Part shown: piece after piece, positions 49,377 to 58,493 of the stretch
Layout: each line of letters opens with the position of its first letter
Position numbering within the stretch: position 1 is the first letter of the stretch
From: Plesiomonas shigelloides
GTDB taxonomy: Bacteria; Pseudomonadota; Gammaproteobacteria; Enterobacterales; CAMTGL01
Length of the DNA: 64,000 nucleotides
Reading direction: 5' to 3'
Assembly (NCBI RefSeq): GCF_900087055.1
Contig: NZ_LT575468.1
Coordinates: 1,426,001 to 1,490,000 of the forward strand
Position numbers and translations under genes: made by a program
Notes under the pieces: generated by a model
Databases searched by the model: none
The model's input: the letters and a program-made list of their open reading frames with translations, nothing else
Told to the model about the DNA's origin: nothing

Positions 49377-50699
49377 TTTCTCTTTAACAGAATACAGATG
49401 ATTTTATTATATCAGCCTATTGAGCTTTATTATTTTATGCCCTGAATTGTTGCGTGACGCCGCTCGCAAACTTCTCTGATATTTTTCAGGGATATTACAT
49501 ATCAGCCCGTCACGATATGATGTGAGCCCAAAAATCCTTTTTTCTGTCGATAGCCGTTTGTCGGCTTCGATTAAATGCTGCTAGCGCTAGCCGATGATGT
49601 GCAGTTGCTATTGTCGCGCTGTCTATTTCGTGAGCCGTTATCCAATTTCCCTTTGTGGGCTGTAACAAAACTGTAAAGCGAGAGCGTGATTCGTTGCTTT
49701 GGCGTGATTTGTCAAGCCTTAAACTGTCGCGAAGACGGATTTTATCAACTGATTAATTTGTTGATATAAAACAATATTTATTGTGTTGACTTCTGTTTTT
49801 TTCTGTTGTTCGCTAAAAGTTATCCACTAAATCTGTGGATAAGTGTGTGGGCTATATTTAGACAATTCCATACAGCCCACGTTTTCTCTGGGTTAAGACA
49901 CCTCGACGCTTTTTGTCAGACACAGCTGTAAGAACGAGGTGAGGAACGTGTAATTTTTCTGTGATGTAGCGCACAGCAGTGGCGTCTTTTTGACCCTGCG
50001 CTGTCAGTATACAGACATGCATGTCGGCTGTGTCTGCTAACCCGTTAGTTAACGCGAAAAGTAATCGGTTACAGCGCCGGACAACAAAATAAAGAGGGAA
50101 CTATTTGATGGTAAATTGAGCAGGTGATTAAGCAAAGGTTGGCCATAGCATTATGTTTGTGGGTGCAAATGAGCGCTACTGTTTATTGCTCACCAATTTT
50201 GAGTTCTGTTTTTTGTTTACTAAAGGGCAAACTCAATAAGTAATTATGGGTAATAATTACGTTTTAATGACAGCCATATTTAAATTTGATAACGCGCATG
50301 ATTGCATATCGAATAATGCAATATTGTAGAAAATAATAATTCGTACATTGTCCTGCGTAAGGTATATCTATAACAGGATTTCCTTTCAACGGTTTTTGAC
50401 TGCGCGCAGATGTGCAGAAGCAGATGTGCAGAAGAGGATAAGAGAAAGAGATTACAAAGGCACTGAGTGTGTAAAACGCACCGACGAGGCTACGATTTGG
50501 CCGCAAAAATTTCCCCGTGCTGGCTGTATTTGGGCTTTTATCATCAGTGGCTCGCCAGGGTAAGGTTTGTGGGGATGCTGCTGGCTGAGCAAATCATCGC
50601 GCCGTGTAAACCAGCGATGGGATAGCGCTCGAATTTCTGCGGGGAGCCGCGCATAATACCGTTATATCCGAGACAAACGAGATGATATAGCAGGTAGGT
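49377..50699. other. 1.3-kb non-coding region between the CsrD-like gene and uvrB
   Basis: No ORF here is convincing. The region is AT-rich in parts (49740-49860 and 50220-50345). Recognisable elements are a stem GCTAGCGCTAGC (49580-49591), a DnaA-box pair (49820-49842), and an exact 14-bp tandem duplication (CAGATGTGCAGAAG at 50407-50420 and 50421-50434). A near-match TTGACTTCTG occurs near 49788, but I cannot assign a -10 element. A small RNA or long 5' leader of uvrB is possible. Confidence 0.5.
49820..49842. promoter_or_regulatory. Inverted pair of DnaA boxes
   Basis: TTATCCACT (49820-49828; one mismatch to TTATCCACA) is followed after five bases by TGTGGATAA (49834-49842), a perfect DnaA box on the other strand. 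DnaA binding upstream of uvrB has been reported in E. coli, so the location is suggestive even though it is about 860 bp from the gene. Confidence 0.6.
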
Positions 50700-52718
50700 A
50701 TGAGTAGAAACTTTGAGCTGGTATCTGAGTTTGCACCCGCAGGCGATCAGCCGGAAGCGATCCGCCAGTTGATCGATGGCCTCGACGCAGGGCTGGCGCA
50801 CCAGACCTTGCTGGGGGTAACCGGCTCCGGTAAGACCTTCACCGCGGCAAATGTAATTGCTAGCCTTAATCGGCCCACCATGATCTTGGCGCCGAATAAA
50901 ACCTTGGCTGCTCAGTTGTACGGCGAGATGAAAGCCTTCTTCCCGCATAACGCCGTGGAATACTTCGTTTCCTACTACGACTACTATCAGCCAGAAGCTT
51001 ACGTGCCGAGTACCGATACCTTTATCGAGAAAGATGCGTCGATCAACGATCACATCGAGCAGATGCGTTTGTCTGCCACTAAAGCGCTGATGGAGCGACG
51101 TGATGTGGTGGTGGTGGCTTCGGTGTCGGCGATTTATGGTCTGGGCGATCCTGATTCCTACCTGAAAATGATGTTGCACTTGCGCCGTGGCGATACGCTG
51201 GATCAGCGTTTTATCCTGCGTCGTTTGTCGGAGCTGCAATACACCCGCAACGATCAGGCATTTCAACGCGGGACTTTCCGTGTGCGTGGCGAAGTGATTG
51301 ATATTTATCCGGCAGAATCAGACGAGCATGCGGTGCGTGTGGAGCTGTTTGATGACGAGGTTGAACGCTTGTCATTGTTTGACCCGCTGACAGGGCAAGT
51401 GCAGCAGGATGTTGCGCGCTATACCGTGTATCCAAAAACTCACTATGTAACACCCCGCGAGAAGATCTTAGAGGCGATCGAGAAGATCAAGGTCGAGCTG
51501 GTCGAGCGTAAGCAGGTCTTGCTGGATAACAACAAGTTGCTGGAAGAGCAGCGCATCAGTCAGCGTACGCTGTTTGATATTGAGATGATGAATGAGCTGG
51601 GATATTGCTCGGGCATTGAAAACTATTCGCGCTACCTTTCTGGCCGTAATCCGGGCGAGCCGCCTCCAACCTTGTTTGACTATCTACCTGCCGATGGCTT
51701 GCTGATTATTGATGAGTCACACGTTACGGTGCCGCAAATTGGCGCTATGTATAAAGGTGACCGTTCGCGTAAAGAAACGCTGGTGGATTATGGTTTTCGC
51801 CTACCATCGGCGTTGGATAACCGTCCGTTGAAATTCGATGAGTTTGAGGCGCTGGCTCCGCAGACCATTTATGTATCGGCCACGCCGGGGGCGTATGAGC
51901 TGGAGAAATCTGGCGGCGAGGTGATCGAGCAAGTAGTGCGTCCGACGGGCTTGCTGGATCCGGTGGTGGAAGTGCGTCCGGTAACCACTCAGGTGGATGA
52001 TTTGCTGTCGGAGATCCGTTTGCGCTCGGCGATTAATGAACGGGTACTGGTTACTACGCTGACCAAACGCATGGCCGAAGATCTGACCGAATATCTGGAA
52101 GAGCATGATGTGAAGGTGCGCTATCTGCACTCAGATATTGATACTGTCGAGCGGATGGAGATCATTCGCGACCTGCGTCTTGGCCTGTTTGACGTGCTGG
52201 TGGGAATTAACCTGCTGCGTGAGGGGCTGGATATGCCGGAGGTATCGCTGGTCGCGATTCTGGATGCGGATAAAGAAGGCTTCTTGCGCTCCGAACGTTC
52301 ATTGATTCAGACTATTGGTCGTGCGGCGCGTAACCTTAACGGTAAGGCGATTTTGTACGGTGATAGGATCACGCCATCAATGGCGCGCGCTATTGGTGAA
52401 ACAGAGCGTCGTCGTGAGAAACAACAAGCGTTTAACGAACGTAACGGGATTACGCCGCAAGGGCTGAATAAAGCCGTGGCCGATATTCTGGATGTCGGAG
52501 GGCGCGTTAGCAATAAAGGTCGCCAGAAATCCAAAGGCCGTAAAGTGGCCGAGTCTGAGGCTAGCTATCAGGTGCATTCGCCAGCAGAAGCAGAGCAGAA
52601 GATGCGAGAGCTGGAGCAGCAGATGTATCAACATGCGCAGAATCTGGAGTTTGAGGAAGCGGCGGCGATCCGCGATCAGCTGCAGGCACTGCGAGAGGCG
52701 TTTATCAAAACCTCTTGA
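50700..52718 (+). CDS. uvrB: UvrABC system protein B
   Basis: The 672-residue helicase-like subunit loads onto damage and forms the pre-incision complex. It has Walker [15 protein letters not shown], the flexible beta-hairpin [12 protein letters not shown], domain blocks [24 protein letters not shown] at about 339-342, helicase motif [11 protein letters not shown] and a C-terminal UVR coiled coil ([20 protein letters not shown]). An AGGTAGGT site precedes the ATG. The terminator hairpin at 52748-52786 follows. I found no CTG-N10-CAG LexA box in the 450 bp before the start. Confidence 0.97.
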   Translation: MSRNFELVSEFAPAGDQPEAIRQLIDGLDAGLAHQTLLGVTGSGKTFTAANVIASLNRPTMILAPNKTLAAQLYGEMKAFFPHNAVEYFVSYYDYYQPEAYVPSTDTFIEKDASINDHIEQMRLSATKALMERRDVVVVASVSAIYGLGDPDSYLKMMLHLRRGDTLDQRFILRRLSELQYTRNDQAFQRGTFRVRGEVIDIYPAESDEHAVRVELFDDEVERLSLFDPLTGQVQQDVARYTVYPKTHYVTPREKILEAIEKIKVELVERKQVLLDNNKLLEEQRISQRTLFDIEMMNELGYCSGIENYSRYLSGRNPGEPPPTLFDYLPADGLLIIDESHVTVPQIGAMYKGDRSRKETLVDYGFRLPSALDNRPLKFDEFEALAPQTIYVSATPGAYELEKSGGEVIEQVVRPTGLLDPVVEVRPVTTQVDDLLSEIRLRSAINERVLVTTLTKRMAEDLTEYLEEHDVKVRYLHSDIDTVERMEIIRDLRLGLFDVLVGINLLREGLDMPEVSLVAILDADKEGFLRSERSLIQTIGRAARNLNGKAILYGDRITPSMARAIGETERRREKQQAFNERNGITPQGLNKAVADILDVGGRVSNKGRQKSKGRKVAESEASYQVHSPAEAEQKMRELEQQMYQHAQNLEFEEAAAIRDQLQALREAFIKTS

Positions 52719-52747
52719 TGCGTGATGTGTGAATAGTGAGACGCATA

Positions 52748-52786
52748 AAAAAGGCATTGTTGGTTATCCCGACAATGCCTTTCTTT
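52748..52786. terminator. Terminator between uvrB and yvcK
   Basis: AAAGGCATTGTTGG pairs with CCGACAATGCCTTT (one G·T pair) and is flanked by A- and T-rich sequence, suitable for both convergent genes. Confidence 0.88.
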
Positions 52787-52832
52787 TATCTGCTGTCTAA
52801 ATGTCAGTGGGCTTAAGCGTTAATGTGCAACA

Positions 52833-53762
52833 TCAATTCAGCGGATTGATTTGCAGTGCTTGCTCGATCGCCTGCTTGAGCAAGTTGCGATCGTGACGAT
52901 ACGGAATATCGTCAGCTTCCAATTGAGTTTGAACGATGCGACGTTTTGGACCATCCTCATCACGCAACACGCTGACATCAATATGCGGACCGACAATCAC
53001 ACCAGTAATGCAACGACGGCCAATGTGGCGCTCGATAATCTGCAGTTTCTCCGCGATATTCAGCTGTGCCGCCGGACTGTGCTCTTTGGCCAGATTGCCG
53101 ATATACAGCACATGGGCTGCGGTGGCGTTAGACAGCGCAGTTGCGATCTCACGGTTAAGCAGAGGCGGCAGCAGGCTAGTCATAAAGCTGCCCGGGCCAA
53201 TTAAAATCAAATCAGCGCGTTCAATGGCGGTAATGGCTTCACGGGTGGCACTGACTTCCGGCACCAATTGCAGTGATACCGGTAATTCGGTGAGTGCATC
53301 GATATTGACCTCACCAAACACGGACATACCATCGGCACAGACGGCGGCCAAGTCGACAGGTTCTTCCGACATCGGGATGATGTGCGCATCCACTTTCAGT
53401 AAGCGGCGCACCAGATTGATGGCATCTAACGGGCGGACGCTCAAGTCATCCAGCGCCTTGAGCATCAAATTCCCCAGATTATGGCCAGACAGTTCACCTT
53501 CGCCGGCAAACCGATATTCAAACATGGCTGACGCAATAGTCGGTTCAGTGATCAACTGGTTAATACAGTTACGGGTATCTCCCCATGCGATGCCGCCTTC
53601 AGAGGTGCGGATCCGGCCGGTGGAGCCGCCGTTATCGGTGGTAGTGACAATACCGGTAAGGCGGTGACCTAAAAAGCTCAGCGACGAGAGGACACGGCCT
53701 AGACCATGTCCGCCACCAATGGCTACCACATGGTTCAGATCTGCAAGCATCGGGTTACGCAT
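52833..53762 (-). CDS. YvcK/YbhK family protein (CofD-like, putative gluconeogenesis factor)
   Basis: The 309-residue protein belongs to the YvcK/YbhK group, which has the CofD-like fold. In Bacillus, YvcK is needed for growth on gluconeogenic sources and for cell shape, binding UDP-sugars; the role in gammaproteobacteria is not settled. Core motifs are [49 protein letters not shown] and [16 protein letters not shown]. The frame is open further upstream, but ATG 53762 gives MRNPMLADL, matching E. coli YbhK. No clear ribosome site is visible. uvrB-ybhK-moaA are neighbours in E. coli. Confidence 0.9.
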   Translation of the reverse strand: MRNPMLADLNHVVAIGGGHGLGRVLSSLSFLGHRLTGIVTTTDNGGSTGRIRTSEGGIAWGDTRNCINQLITEPTIASAMFEYRFAGEGELSGHNLGNLMLKALDDLSVRPLDAINLVRRLLKVDAHIIPMSEEPVDLAAVCADGMSVFGEVNIDALTELPVSLQLVPEVSATREAITAIERADLILIGPGSFMTSLLPPLLNREIATALSNATAAHVLYIGNLAKEHSPAAQLNIAEKLQIIERHIGRRCITGVIVGPHIDVSVLRDEDGPKRRIVQTQLEADDIPYRHDRNLLKQAIEQALQINPLN

Positions 53763-53887
53763 AAGTTTTATTATTTCTTGAAGAGGTAAGAGTAAAGATA
53801 CTCGAAGTGGCGTAACCTTAAAAAACAATCCGGCAAAACACAATCCAGAATATTGATTTACCGCACGTTCTGCCTTGTATCTGCCGG

Positions 53888-54094
53888 TTATTTAATCCGT
53901 TCGTTGGGCAATAATTCCAGATGGCCTTCGGCATCGAAATACCAACCCTTGATAATTCCATGTGATGACATGTCCTGAAATCCGGCTAATACCTCTTTAG
54001 CTTCGACAAGAGCTTCGGCATCGCTGTAACCATGCATGCGCTTGAGATATTTGGCAATGTCGGTGAGACCGGCAGACTCAGTGATATTGCTCAT
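53888..54094 (-). CDS. Small uncharacterised protein (68 residues)
   Basis: I do not recognise this family. The product is acidic and helix-rich at the start ([20 protein letters not shown], then [20 protein letters not shown]) and ends with a strand-like [18 protein letters not shown]. It has no signal peptide or membrane helix. A TTG 15 bases upstream would give five more residues, but ATG 54094 has GGAGG at eight bases. Good ribosome site and balanced codon use support a real gene. It lies between yvcK and the YnaI channel, 200 bp from a terminator. Confidence 0.7.
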   Translation of the reverse strand: MSNITESAGLTDIAKYLKRMHGYSDAEALVEAKEVLAGFQDMSSHGIIKGWYFDAEGHLELLPNERIK

Positions 54095-54223
54095 GGTGTT
54101 TACCTCCAAGACGGTGATGGAGTAAATCGAGGGCGTTATTGTGAGTTAGTATGATCGCAATCAATCAGATTGCCAGTCAGCGCACCAGAATATCTCTTTT
54201 AATACAGTCTGTTAGGTTATAAA

Positions 54224-54257
54224 AAAACAATGCCGACCTGAAGGCCGGCATTGTTTT
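54224..54257 (-). terminator. Terminator downstream of the YnaI-type channel gene
   Basis: AAAACAATGCCG (54224-54235) pairs with CGGCATTGTTTT (54246-54257), with CCT/AGG extending the pairing inside. On the minus strand a run of T follows, consistent with ending the channel gene. Confidence 0.92.
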
Positions 54258-54295
54258 AACGTAAATTGTTTTAGCGCAAAATGCGTGGGTGACGT

Positions 54296-55330
54296 TTATT
54301 CTTTTTCCAGATACAGCGTTTGACTTGGGAATGCCATATCTGCGCCGCGAGCGTGCACGATATCGATGATATCCAAGTACACATCTTGCTGAACTTTCAG
54401 CCAATCCGCCCACACCGTGGTTTTGGTGAAGCAATACACCATGATGTTGATGGAGGAGTCCGCGAACTCGTTCATGTACACCAGCAGTGTCTGGGTGGTA
54501 TCGATATCCGGATTGTTCTGCAGCATGGTGCGGATGTCATCGACAATCACGCGAACCAACTTGGCGTCTTCATAGCGCAGGCCAATCTCGGTTTTGATGC
54601 GGCGGTTAGTCATCCGCCCCGGGTTTTCCACGCTGATAGACGAAAATACCGAATTCGGCACATACAGCGGACGATGGTCGAAGGTATTAATCTTGGTTAG
54701 ACGCCAACCAATCTCGGCTACGGTGCCTTCAATATTGCGGTCTGGCGAGCGGATCCAATCTCCCACATTAAATGGGCGATCGAAGTACAGCATGATGCCA
54801 GAGAAAAAATTGCTGATGATGTCTTTACCGGCCAAACCGATGGCGATACCGCCGACACCACCGAAGGTCATCAAACCAGACACGCTCAGGCCAAAGTGTT
54901 GACCGGCCATCAGAATCAGGATCAGCACGGTCACGGATTTCAACAGGCGTGAAATGGCCTTGGAGGTCGTGATGTCATTGCCTTTGGCGATCAGTGAGGC
55001 CTCGATTTGGCTAATCAGGGCAAACACATACTTAATGGTGATAGCCGAGAGCAAGATAACATTCGTTGTGCTGATCCAACCGGTGTAGAGCTCGGTAAAG
55101 TGATGCAGCAGTAAGTAAATGATCTCGGTAACCGTGAGCGCGATGATGCCCCATAGCACGATAGAAGAGATGCAGGTGATCACTGCGGTGACCGTTTTGC
55201 GTCGATGACGGCCACTGTGCTTACGCTTGAGGAAAAAGAACCATAAGGCCAGAGCGGCCAGTGAGATGACTGCCAACGTGGCAAGGTCAATCATGAATTT
55301 GGAGTGAAACAGGGAATAAACCGAACTCAT
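54296..55330 (-). CDS. MscS-family mechanosensitive channel, YnaI-like
   Basis: The 344-residue protein closely follows E. coli YnaI (343 residues) by memory. It has five predicted helices: four in residues about 12-150 and the pore-lining TM3 region with [20 protein letters not shown], then the MscS beta domain [20 protein letters not shown] and the C-terminal vestibule with [27 protein letters not shown] and [13 protein letters not shown]. It should open under membrane tension and protect against hypo-osmotic shock with low conductance. It stands alone on the minus strand. In E. coli this gene is not next to uvrB. Confidence 0.93.
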   Translation of the reverse strand: MSSVYSLFHSKFMIDLATLAVISLAALALWFFFLKRKHSGRHRRKTVTAVITCISSIVLWGIIALTVTEIIYLLLHHFTELYTGWISTTNVILLSAITIKYVFALISQIEASLIAKGNDITTSKAISRLLKSVTVLILILMAGQHFGLSVSGLMTFGGVGGIAIGLAGKDIISNFFSGIMLYFDRPFNVGDWIRSPDRNIEGTVAEIGWRLTKINTFDHRPLYVPNSVFSSISVENPGRMTNRRIKTEIGLRYEDAKLVRVIVDDIRTMLQNNPDIDTTQTLLVYMNEFADSSINIMVYCFTKTTVWADWLKVQQDVYLDIIDIVHARGADMAFPSQTLYLEKE

Positions 55331-56102
55331 ATCTGTCTAGTAGTCTTAAATTTGTGAATGTTATTTACTGGTATCTGATATGTCACTTATCAGGCCGGGA
55401 TCGGAAAATACCTGCGACTGAAAAGGGTTTATTCTAGCGTCTGGTTTTTAAAATAAAATGGAAGAAAGGATAAGATTTGTAAAGTGCGAAAAAGTCTGCG
55501 GTAGTAGAGTACTGCAAAGATCAAAAAAACAACATGCTGCTATCAAATAGATTACTACGTTCATTCTTATATGGCCTTAGCGGATACCGTTCAGAGGCGA
55601 GCAGTATAGCGGAGTGGCGTGAATGCAGGCTTTTTGAGAGATACAAATCCGGTAAACAAGTACGTCAAAATATGACTTCATTGTCTAATTATGAGCCGCA
55701 TGATTATTTCCTGTGAGGTAAGTGAGTTAGCATACTGATAATCAAGGGGGATTTATAAAATCCGCATATTTGTTTTGCCCGTTATTATCAATGCTGTGAT
55801 GATGAATATTGTGTTTTAGAATGAAGTTATCGCTATTCAATTGGCATGATTAATTAATCATAATCGGCATAGTATTTTAATTTTGCGATGGGATACATGT
55901 ATGCGCGTAACCCCTTGGTATCAGTCTGGTGTAAGAAATTCGTTGATATCGTGTAAGCACAAGAGGGGCTGTGCATAATGCTGAAGAAAACAGCCTGCGT
56001 TTCTTCCATGTTGTCTTATCGAGTATGTGCTATGTGTGCTGCTTTACACCGATAAGTTGCTTACGCAAGGCTGTATGTGATGAACCTGTGAGGGCTGCAA
56101 GC
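55331..56102. other. AT-rich 772-bp region without supported genes
   Basis: The region upstream of the YnaI-type gene contains a 60-codon ORF (55534-55716) with no ribosome site, which I do not accept. A perfect 16-bp palindrome, ATGATTAATTAATCAT, lies at 55846-55861. The base composition between 55440 and 55900 is more AT-rich than in the neighbouring genes. It must contain the channel promoter at its left end. Confidence 0.4.
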
Positions 56103-56360
56103 CTAATTGGCCATTGGCGCAGGTTGATCTGGGGTTACCGATGACTCATCGCTGCTGGAGGAGTCGGAATAATCGGATTCGGCACCACTGCTGTCATTAC
56201 AACGCTCAGAGCCACTCCATGGTGTGTCATTGTCATCGGTATTGCGTACATTAGTGCAAGGCTCAGTGCTGTTGTCTTGTGTCTGTTCTGGTTCGGCGGC
56301 AAGTAAGTTACCAGAGAGCCCAAGCAGTAATGCTAGGCTGAGAGCTGCATATTTCATCAT
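56103..56360 (-). CDS. Small secreted Ser/Asp-rich protein (85 residues)
   Basis: I do not recognise a family. The N-terminus is a clear signal peptide (MMKYAALSLALLLGLSGNLL, cleavage probably after LAA), leaving an acidic mature peptide of about 60 residues with two cysteines (PCTN and RCND) and the low-complexity stretch SDYSDSSSSDESSV. A GGAG lies six bases before ATG 56360; an open frame upstream is unlikely to be used. The two cysteines could form one periplasmic disulfide. It is transcribed away from mntH, across a 442-bp divergent region that also contains the Fur box. Confidence 0.6.
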   Translation of the reverse strand: MMKYAALSLALLLGLSGNLLAAEPEQTQDNSTEPCTNVRNTDDNDTPWSGSERCNDSSGAESDYSDSSSSDESSVTPDQPAPMAN

Positions 56361-56802
56361 TGATTCTCCAGTAAAAACGGCTAAGGGTGTACCGCAGTGC
56401 TCCGTCTCTTTTGGGTAGAGAAAAAAGTGACTCAGCAAGAGGCGTGAACTCACGGAGCGGCATAGATCAGTATAGATAGGATGTAGCGTTTTATCCCAAA
56501 ACATAATGGAACGTTGTGTTTTAATGCTGATATAAAGAGAGTGATAGAGCCTGTAACCTTACTTTAGTCGGCATTCGAAGTAAGCCTGCCATTGAGCGAG
56601 TTGTGTATCAGTTGTGTAGAGAGTCGGTAATTGGTCGGTAATCGTAGGCAGTGGACGATAGAAGTGCGCCATACGCTCAGTACTACAGACATCTAGCGAG
56701 ACATATCCCGAGATAGCGGGACATCGGTCGATACAATAATTGCTATTGATAATCATTATCATTTGATGTGTAATGCAGATCTCATGCAAGGGAGATCGGC
56801 TC
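56361..56802. promoter_or_regulatory. Divergent region upstream of mntH with Fur box and inverted repeat
   Basis: At 56742-56760, GCTATTGATAATCATTATC matches the 19-bp Fur consensus at 17 positions, including a perfect GATAATCATTATC. An inverted repeat, TCCCG (56706-56710) and CGGGA (56717-56721) spaced by six bases, lies just upstream; it does not fit the E. coli MntR box as I recall it. An ORF in the opposite strand here (56559-56855) is not accepted. Confidence 0.75.
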
Positions 56803-58050
56803 ATGACTACATTACCAGTTGCAGTACCCGCACCTCGGCGGGCTAGAAAAATCAAACTCGCTCTGATGGGGCCTGCTTTTATTACCGCGATTGGCTACAT
56901 CGATCCGGGTAACTTCGCCACCAACATTCAAGCCGGCTCTACATTTGGCTACCAGTTGCTGTGGGTGGTGGTATGGGCTAATGCCATGGCGATGCTGATT
57001 CAGCTGCTTTCTGCCAAGCTGGGTATTGCAACGGGTCAGAACTTAGCCGAGCACATTCGAGCAAGCTACCCGCGTCCGCTGGTGTGGTTTTACTGGATTC
57101 AAGCCGAGCTGATTGCCATTGCCACTGATTTGGCTGAATTCATCGGCGCCTCAATCGGTTTCAAGTTGTTATTTGGTGTATCGCTGTTTGATGGCGCAAT
57201 TTTGACCGGTCTTGCTACTGTATTGATTCTGGCTTTGCAGCAACATGGGCAAAAGCCGCTGGAAATCGTCATCGGACTGTTTTTAATGTTTGTGGCGGGG
57301 GCTTATGTCTGTGAGTTGATTTTCTCCCGCCCAGATATCGCCGAGTTGGGCTGGCACATGGTGAAACCACAATTGCCGGATCAAAACGCACTGGTTTTGT
57401 CTGCCGGTGTATTGGGGGCGACTATCATGCCGCACGTGGTATACCTGCACTCAGCGTTGACCCAACGGGGCAGTCGTGAAGATCGCAAAGAGCGTTATGC
57501 AGCGACTAAAATGGATGTTGCGGTTGCGATGACCATCGCCGGTTTTGTGAACATCGCCATGATGGCGGTAGCGGCTGCGACTTTCTACTCTGCTGGTCAC
57601 ACCGGTATTACGGAGTTGGAGCAAGCGTACCAGACTTTGCATCCATTGCTGGGTGAAGCTGCGGCAGTGATCTTCGGCTTAAGTTTGGTTGCGGCGGGTT
57701 TGTCATCCACCGTGGTGGGGACTTTAGCTGGACAAGTGGTGATGCAGGGCTTTGTGAACTTTAGCATTCCACTGTGGGTACGCCGCGCGGTGACTATGCT
57801 GCCATCTTTTATCGTGATTTGGTGTGGGATGAACGCTACTCACGTGTTGGTGATGAGTCAGGTATTCCTCAGCTTTGGTATTGCACTGGCCTTGATTCCA
57901 TTGCTGCGCTTTACCGGTGATCGCCAATTGATGGGGGATTTAACTAACAAGCCCCTGACACAAGCCGCTGGTCGTCTGATTGCGGTAGTGGTGATTACCA
58001 TAAACTTGTATCTGCTGGTGACTACGTTTACCGGATTTAGCGGCTTTTAA
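56803..58050 (+). CDS. mntH: Proton-dependent manganese transporter MntH (Nramp)
   Basis: The 415-residue Nramp-family importer takes up Mn(II), and Fe(II) less well, with protons. It carries the metal-binding DPGN in [18 protein letters not shown] and the second site [17 protein letters not shown] (Met and Ala/Pro of TM6), with the eleven-helix pattern of the family. ATG 56803 has AGGGAG nine bases upstream; the in-frame ATG at 56773 adds ten residues but lacks a good site. A near-perfect Fur box upstream implies repression by iron-loaded Fur. In E. coli mntH is elsewhere, so this placement next to moa is particular to this lineage. Confidence 0.96.
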   Translation: MTTLPVAVPAPRRARKIKLALMGPAFITAIGYIDPGNFATNIQAGSTFGYQLLWVVVWANAMAMLIQLLSAKLGIATGQNLAEHIRASYPRPLVWFYWIQAELIAIATDLAEFIGASIGFKLLFGVSLFDGAILTGLATVLILALQQHGQKPLEIVIGLFLMFVAGAYVCELIFSRPDIAELGWHMVKPQLPDQNALVLSAGVLGATIMPHVVYLHSALTQRGSREDRKERYAATKMDVAVAMTIAGFVNIAMMAVAAATFYSAGHTGITELEQAYQTLHPLLGEAAAVIFGLSLVAAGLSSTVVGTLAGQVVMQGFVNFSIPLWVRRAVTMLPSFIVIWCGMNATHVLVMSQVFLSFGIALALIPLLRFTGDRQLMGDLTNKPLTQAAGRLIAVVVITINLYLLVTTFTGFSGF

Positions 58051-58110
58051 TGCCCAAATGAGGCACAGATAACGTACAAAGCGCCACTCCTAACGCGTTA
58101 AGTTCCATCC

Positions 58111-58142
58111 AAAGCCGCACAGCATGAGGTGCGGCTTTTTCA
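58111..58142 (+). terminator. Terminator of mntH
   Basis: AAAGCCGCAC (58111-58120) pairs with GTGCGGCTTT (58129-58138) around an eight-base loop and is followed by TT and CATTTT. Confidence 0.88.
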
Positions 58143-58383
58143 TTTTCGGCTATTGATTTGATAAAGCGCAGTAATCGCCTGAATTGCTGTATAAAACAGC
58201 ACTTGCCCTAAGAGAGTGTGATTACCAAAACAATATTCCACATTCTCATTGTCAGTTCGGGGACGCTTTATTTACAATGCGAAGAGACGTTATTTTATTG
58301 TGGTTATGTCGTAACGCACACTCAACGCAGTGGACATTGCCGCCAAAAACTCCGAAGCCGCTTTTGCCTACGTTCTGCAGCAG

Positions 58384-58486
58384 GCTGACTCATTCAGGCA
58401 CACAGAATAGGGCATGACGGCCGTAGCACAGATGATGCTACCGGGTTCGGTGAGAAATTACCGGGCCTCCCGACATTGGAAAGGTG
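58384..58486 (+). ncRNA. Moco RNA motif (molybdenum-cofactor riboswitch candidate) before moaA
   Basis: The 110 bases before moaA contain the elements I recall from the Moco RNA motif found before moaA in enterobacteria: GACTCATTCAGGC, ACAGAATAGGGCATGA, GGCCGTAGC pairing with GCTAC (58423-58427 with 58436-58440), GGTTCGGTGAGAAATTACC and GGGCCTCCCGACATTGGAAA. The last part holds the probable ribosome site GGAAAGG (58478-58484), so ligand-induced folding could hide it. Between the mntH terminator and this element (58143-58383) lie the promoter region and an imperfect CGTTA(N19)TAACG repeat. Confidence 0.85.
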
Positions 58487-58493
58487 TTTTCAG

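Noticed and set aside
49820-49842. DnaA boxes as a replication origin
   Set aside because: Only two boxes are present, and no neighbouring dnaA, mnmG/gidA or 13-mer array is visible. A regulatory or titration role is more likely.
49999-50012. CTGTCAGTATACAG as a LexA box near uvrB
   Set aside because: The spacer between CTGT and ACAG is six bases, not the eight required for a LexA site.
50264-50506. 80-codon ORF upstream of uvrB
   Set aside because: No ribosome site and unusual composition; it overlaps the 14-bp tandem duplication.
55534-55716. 60-codon ORF in the AT-rich region
   Set aside because: No Shine-Dalgarno sequence, no recognisable features and no support from context.
56559-56855. 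98-codon ORF on the minus strand overlapping the mntH start
   Set aside because: No ribosome site fits any of its internal starts, and it crosses the Fur box and mntH coding region.
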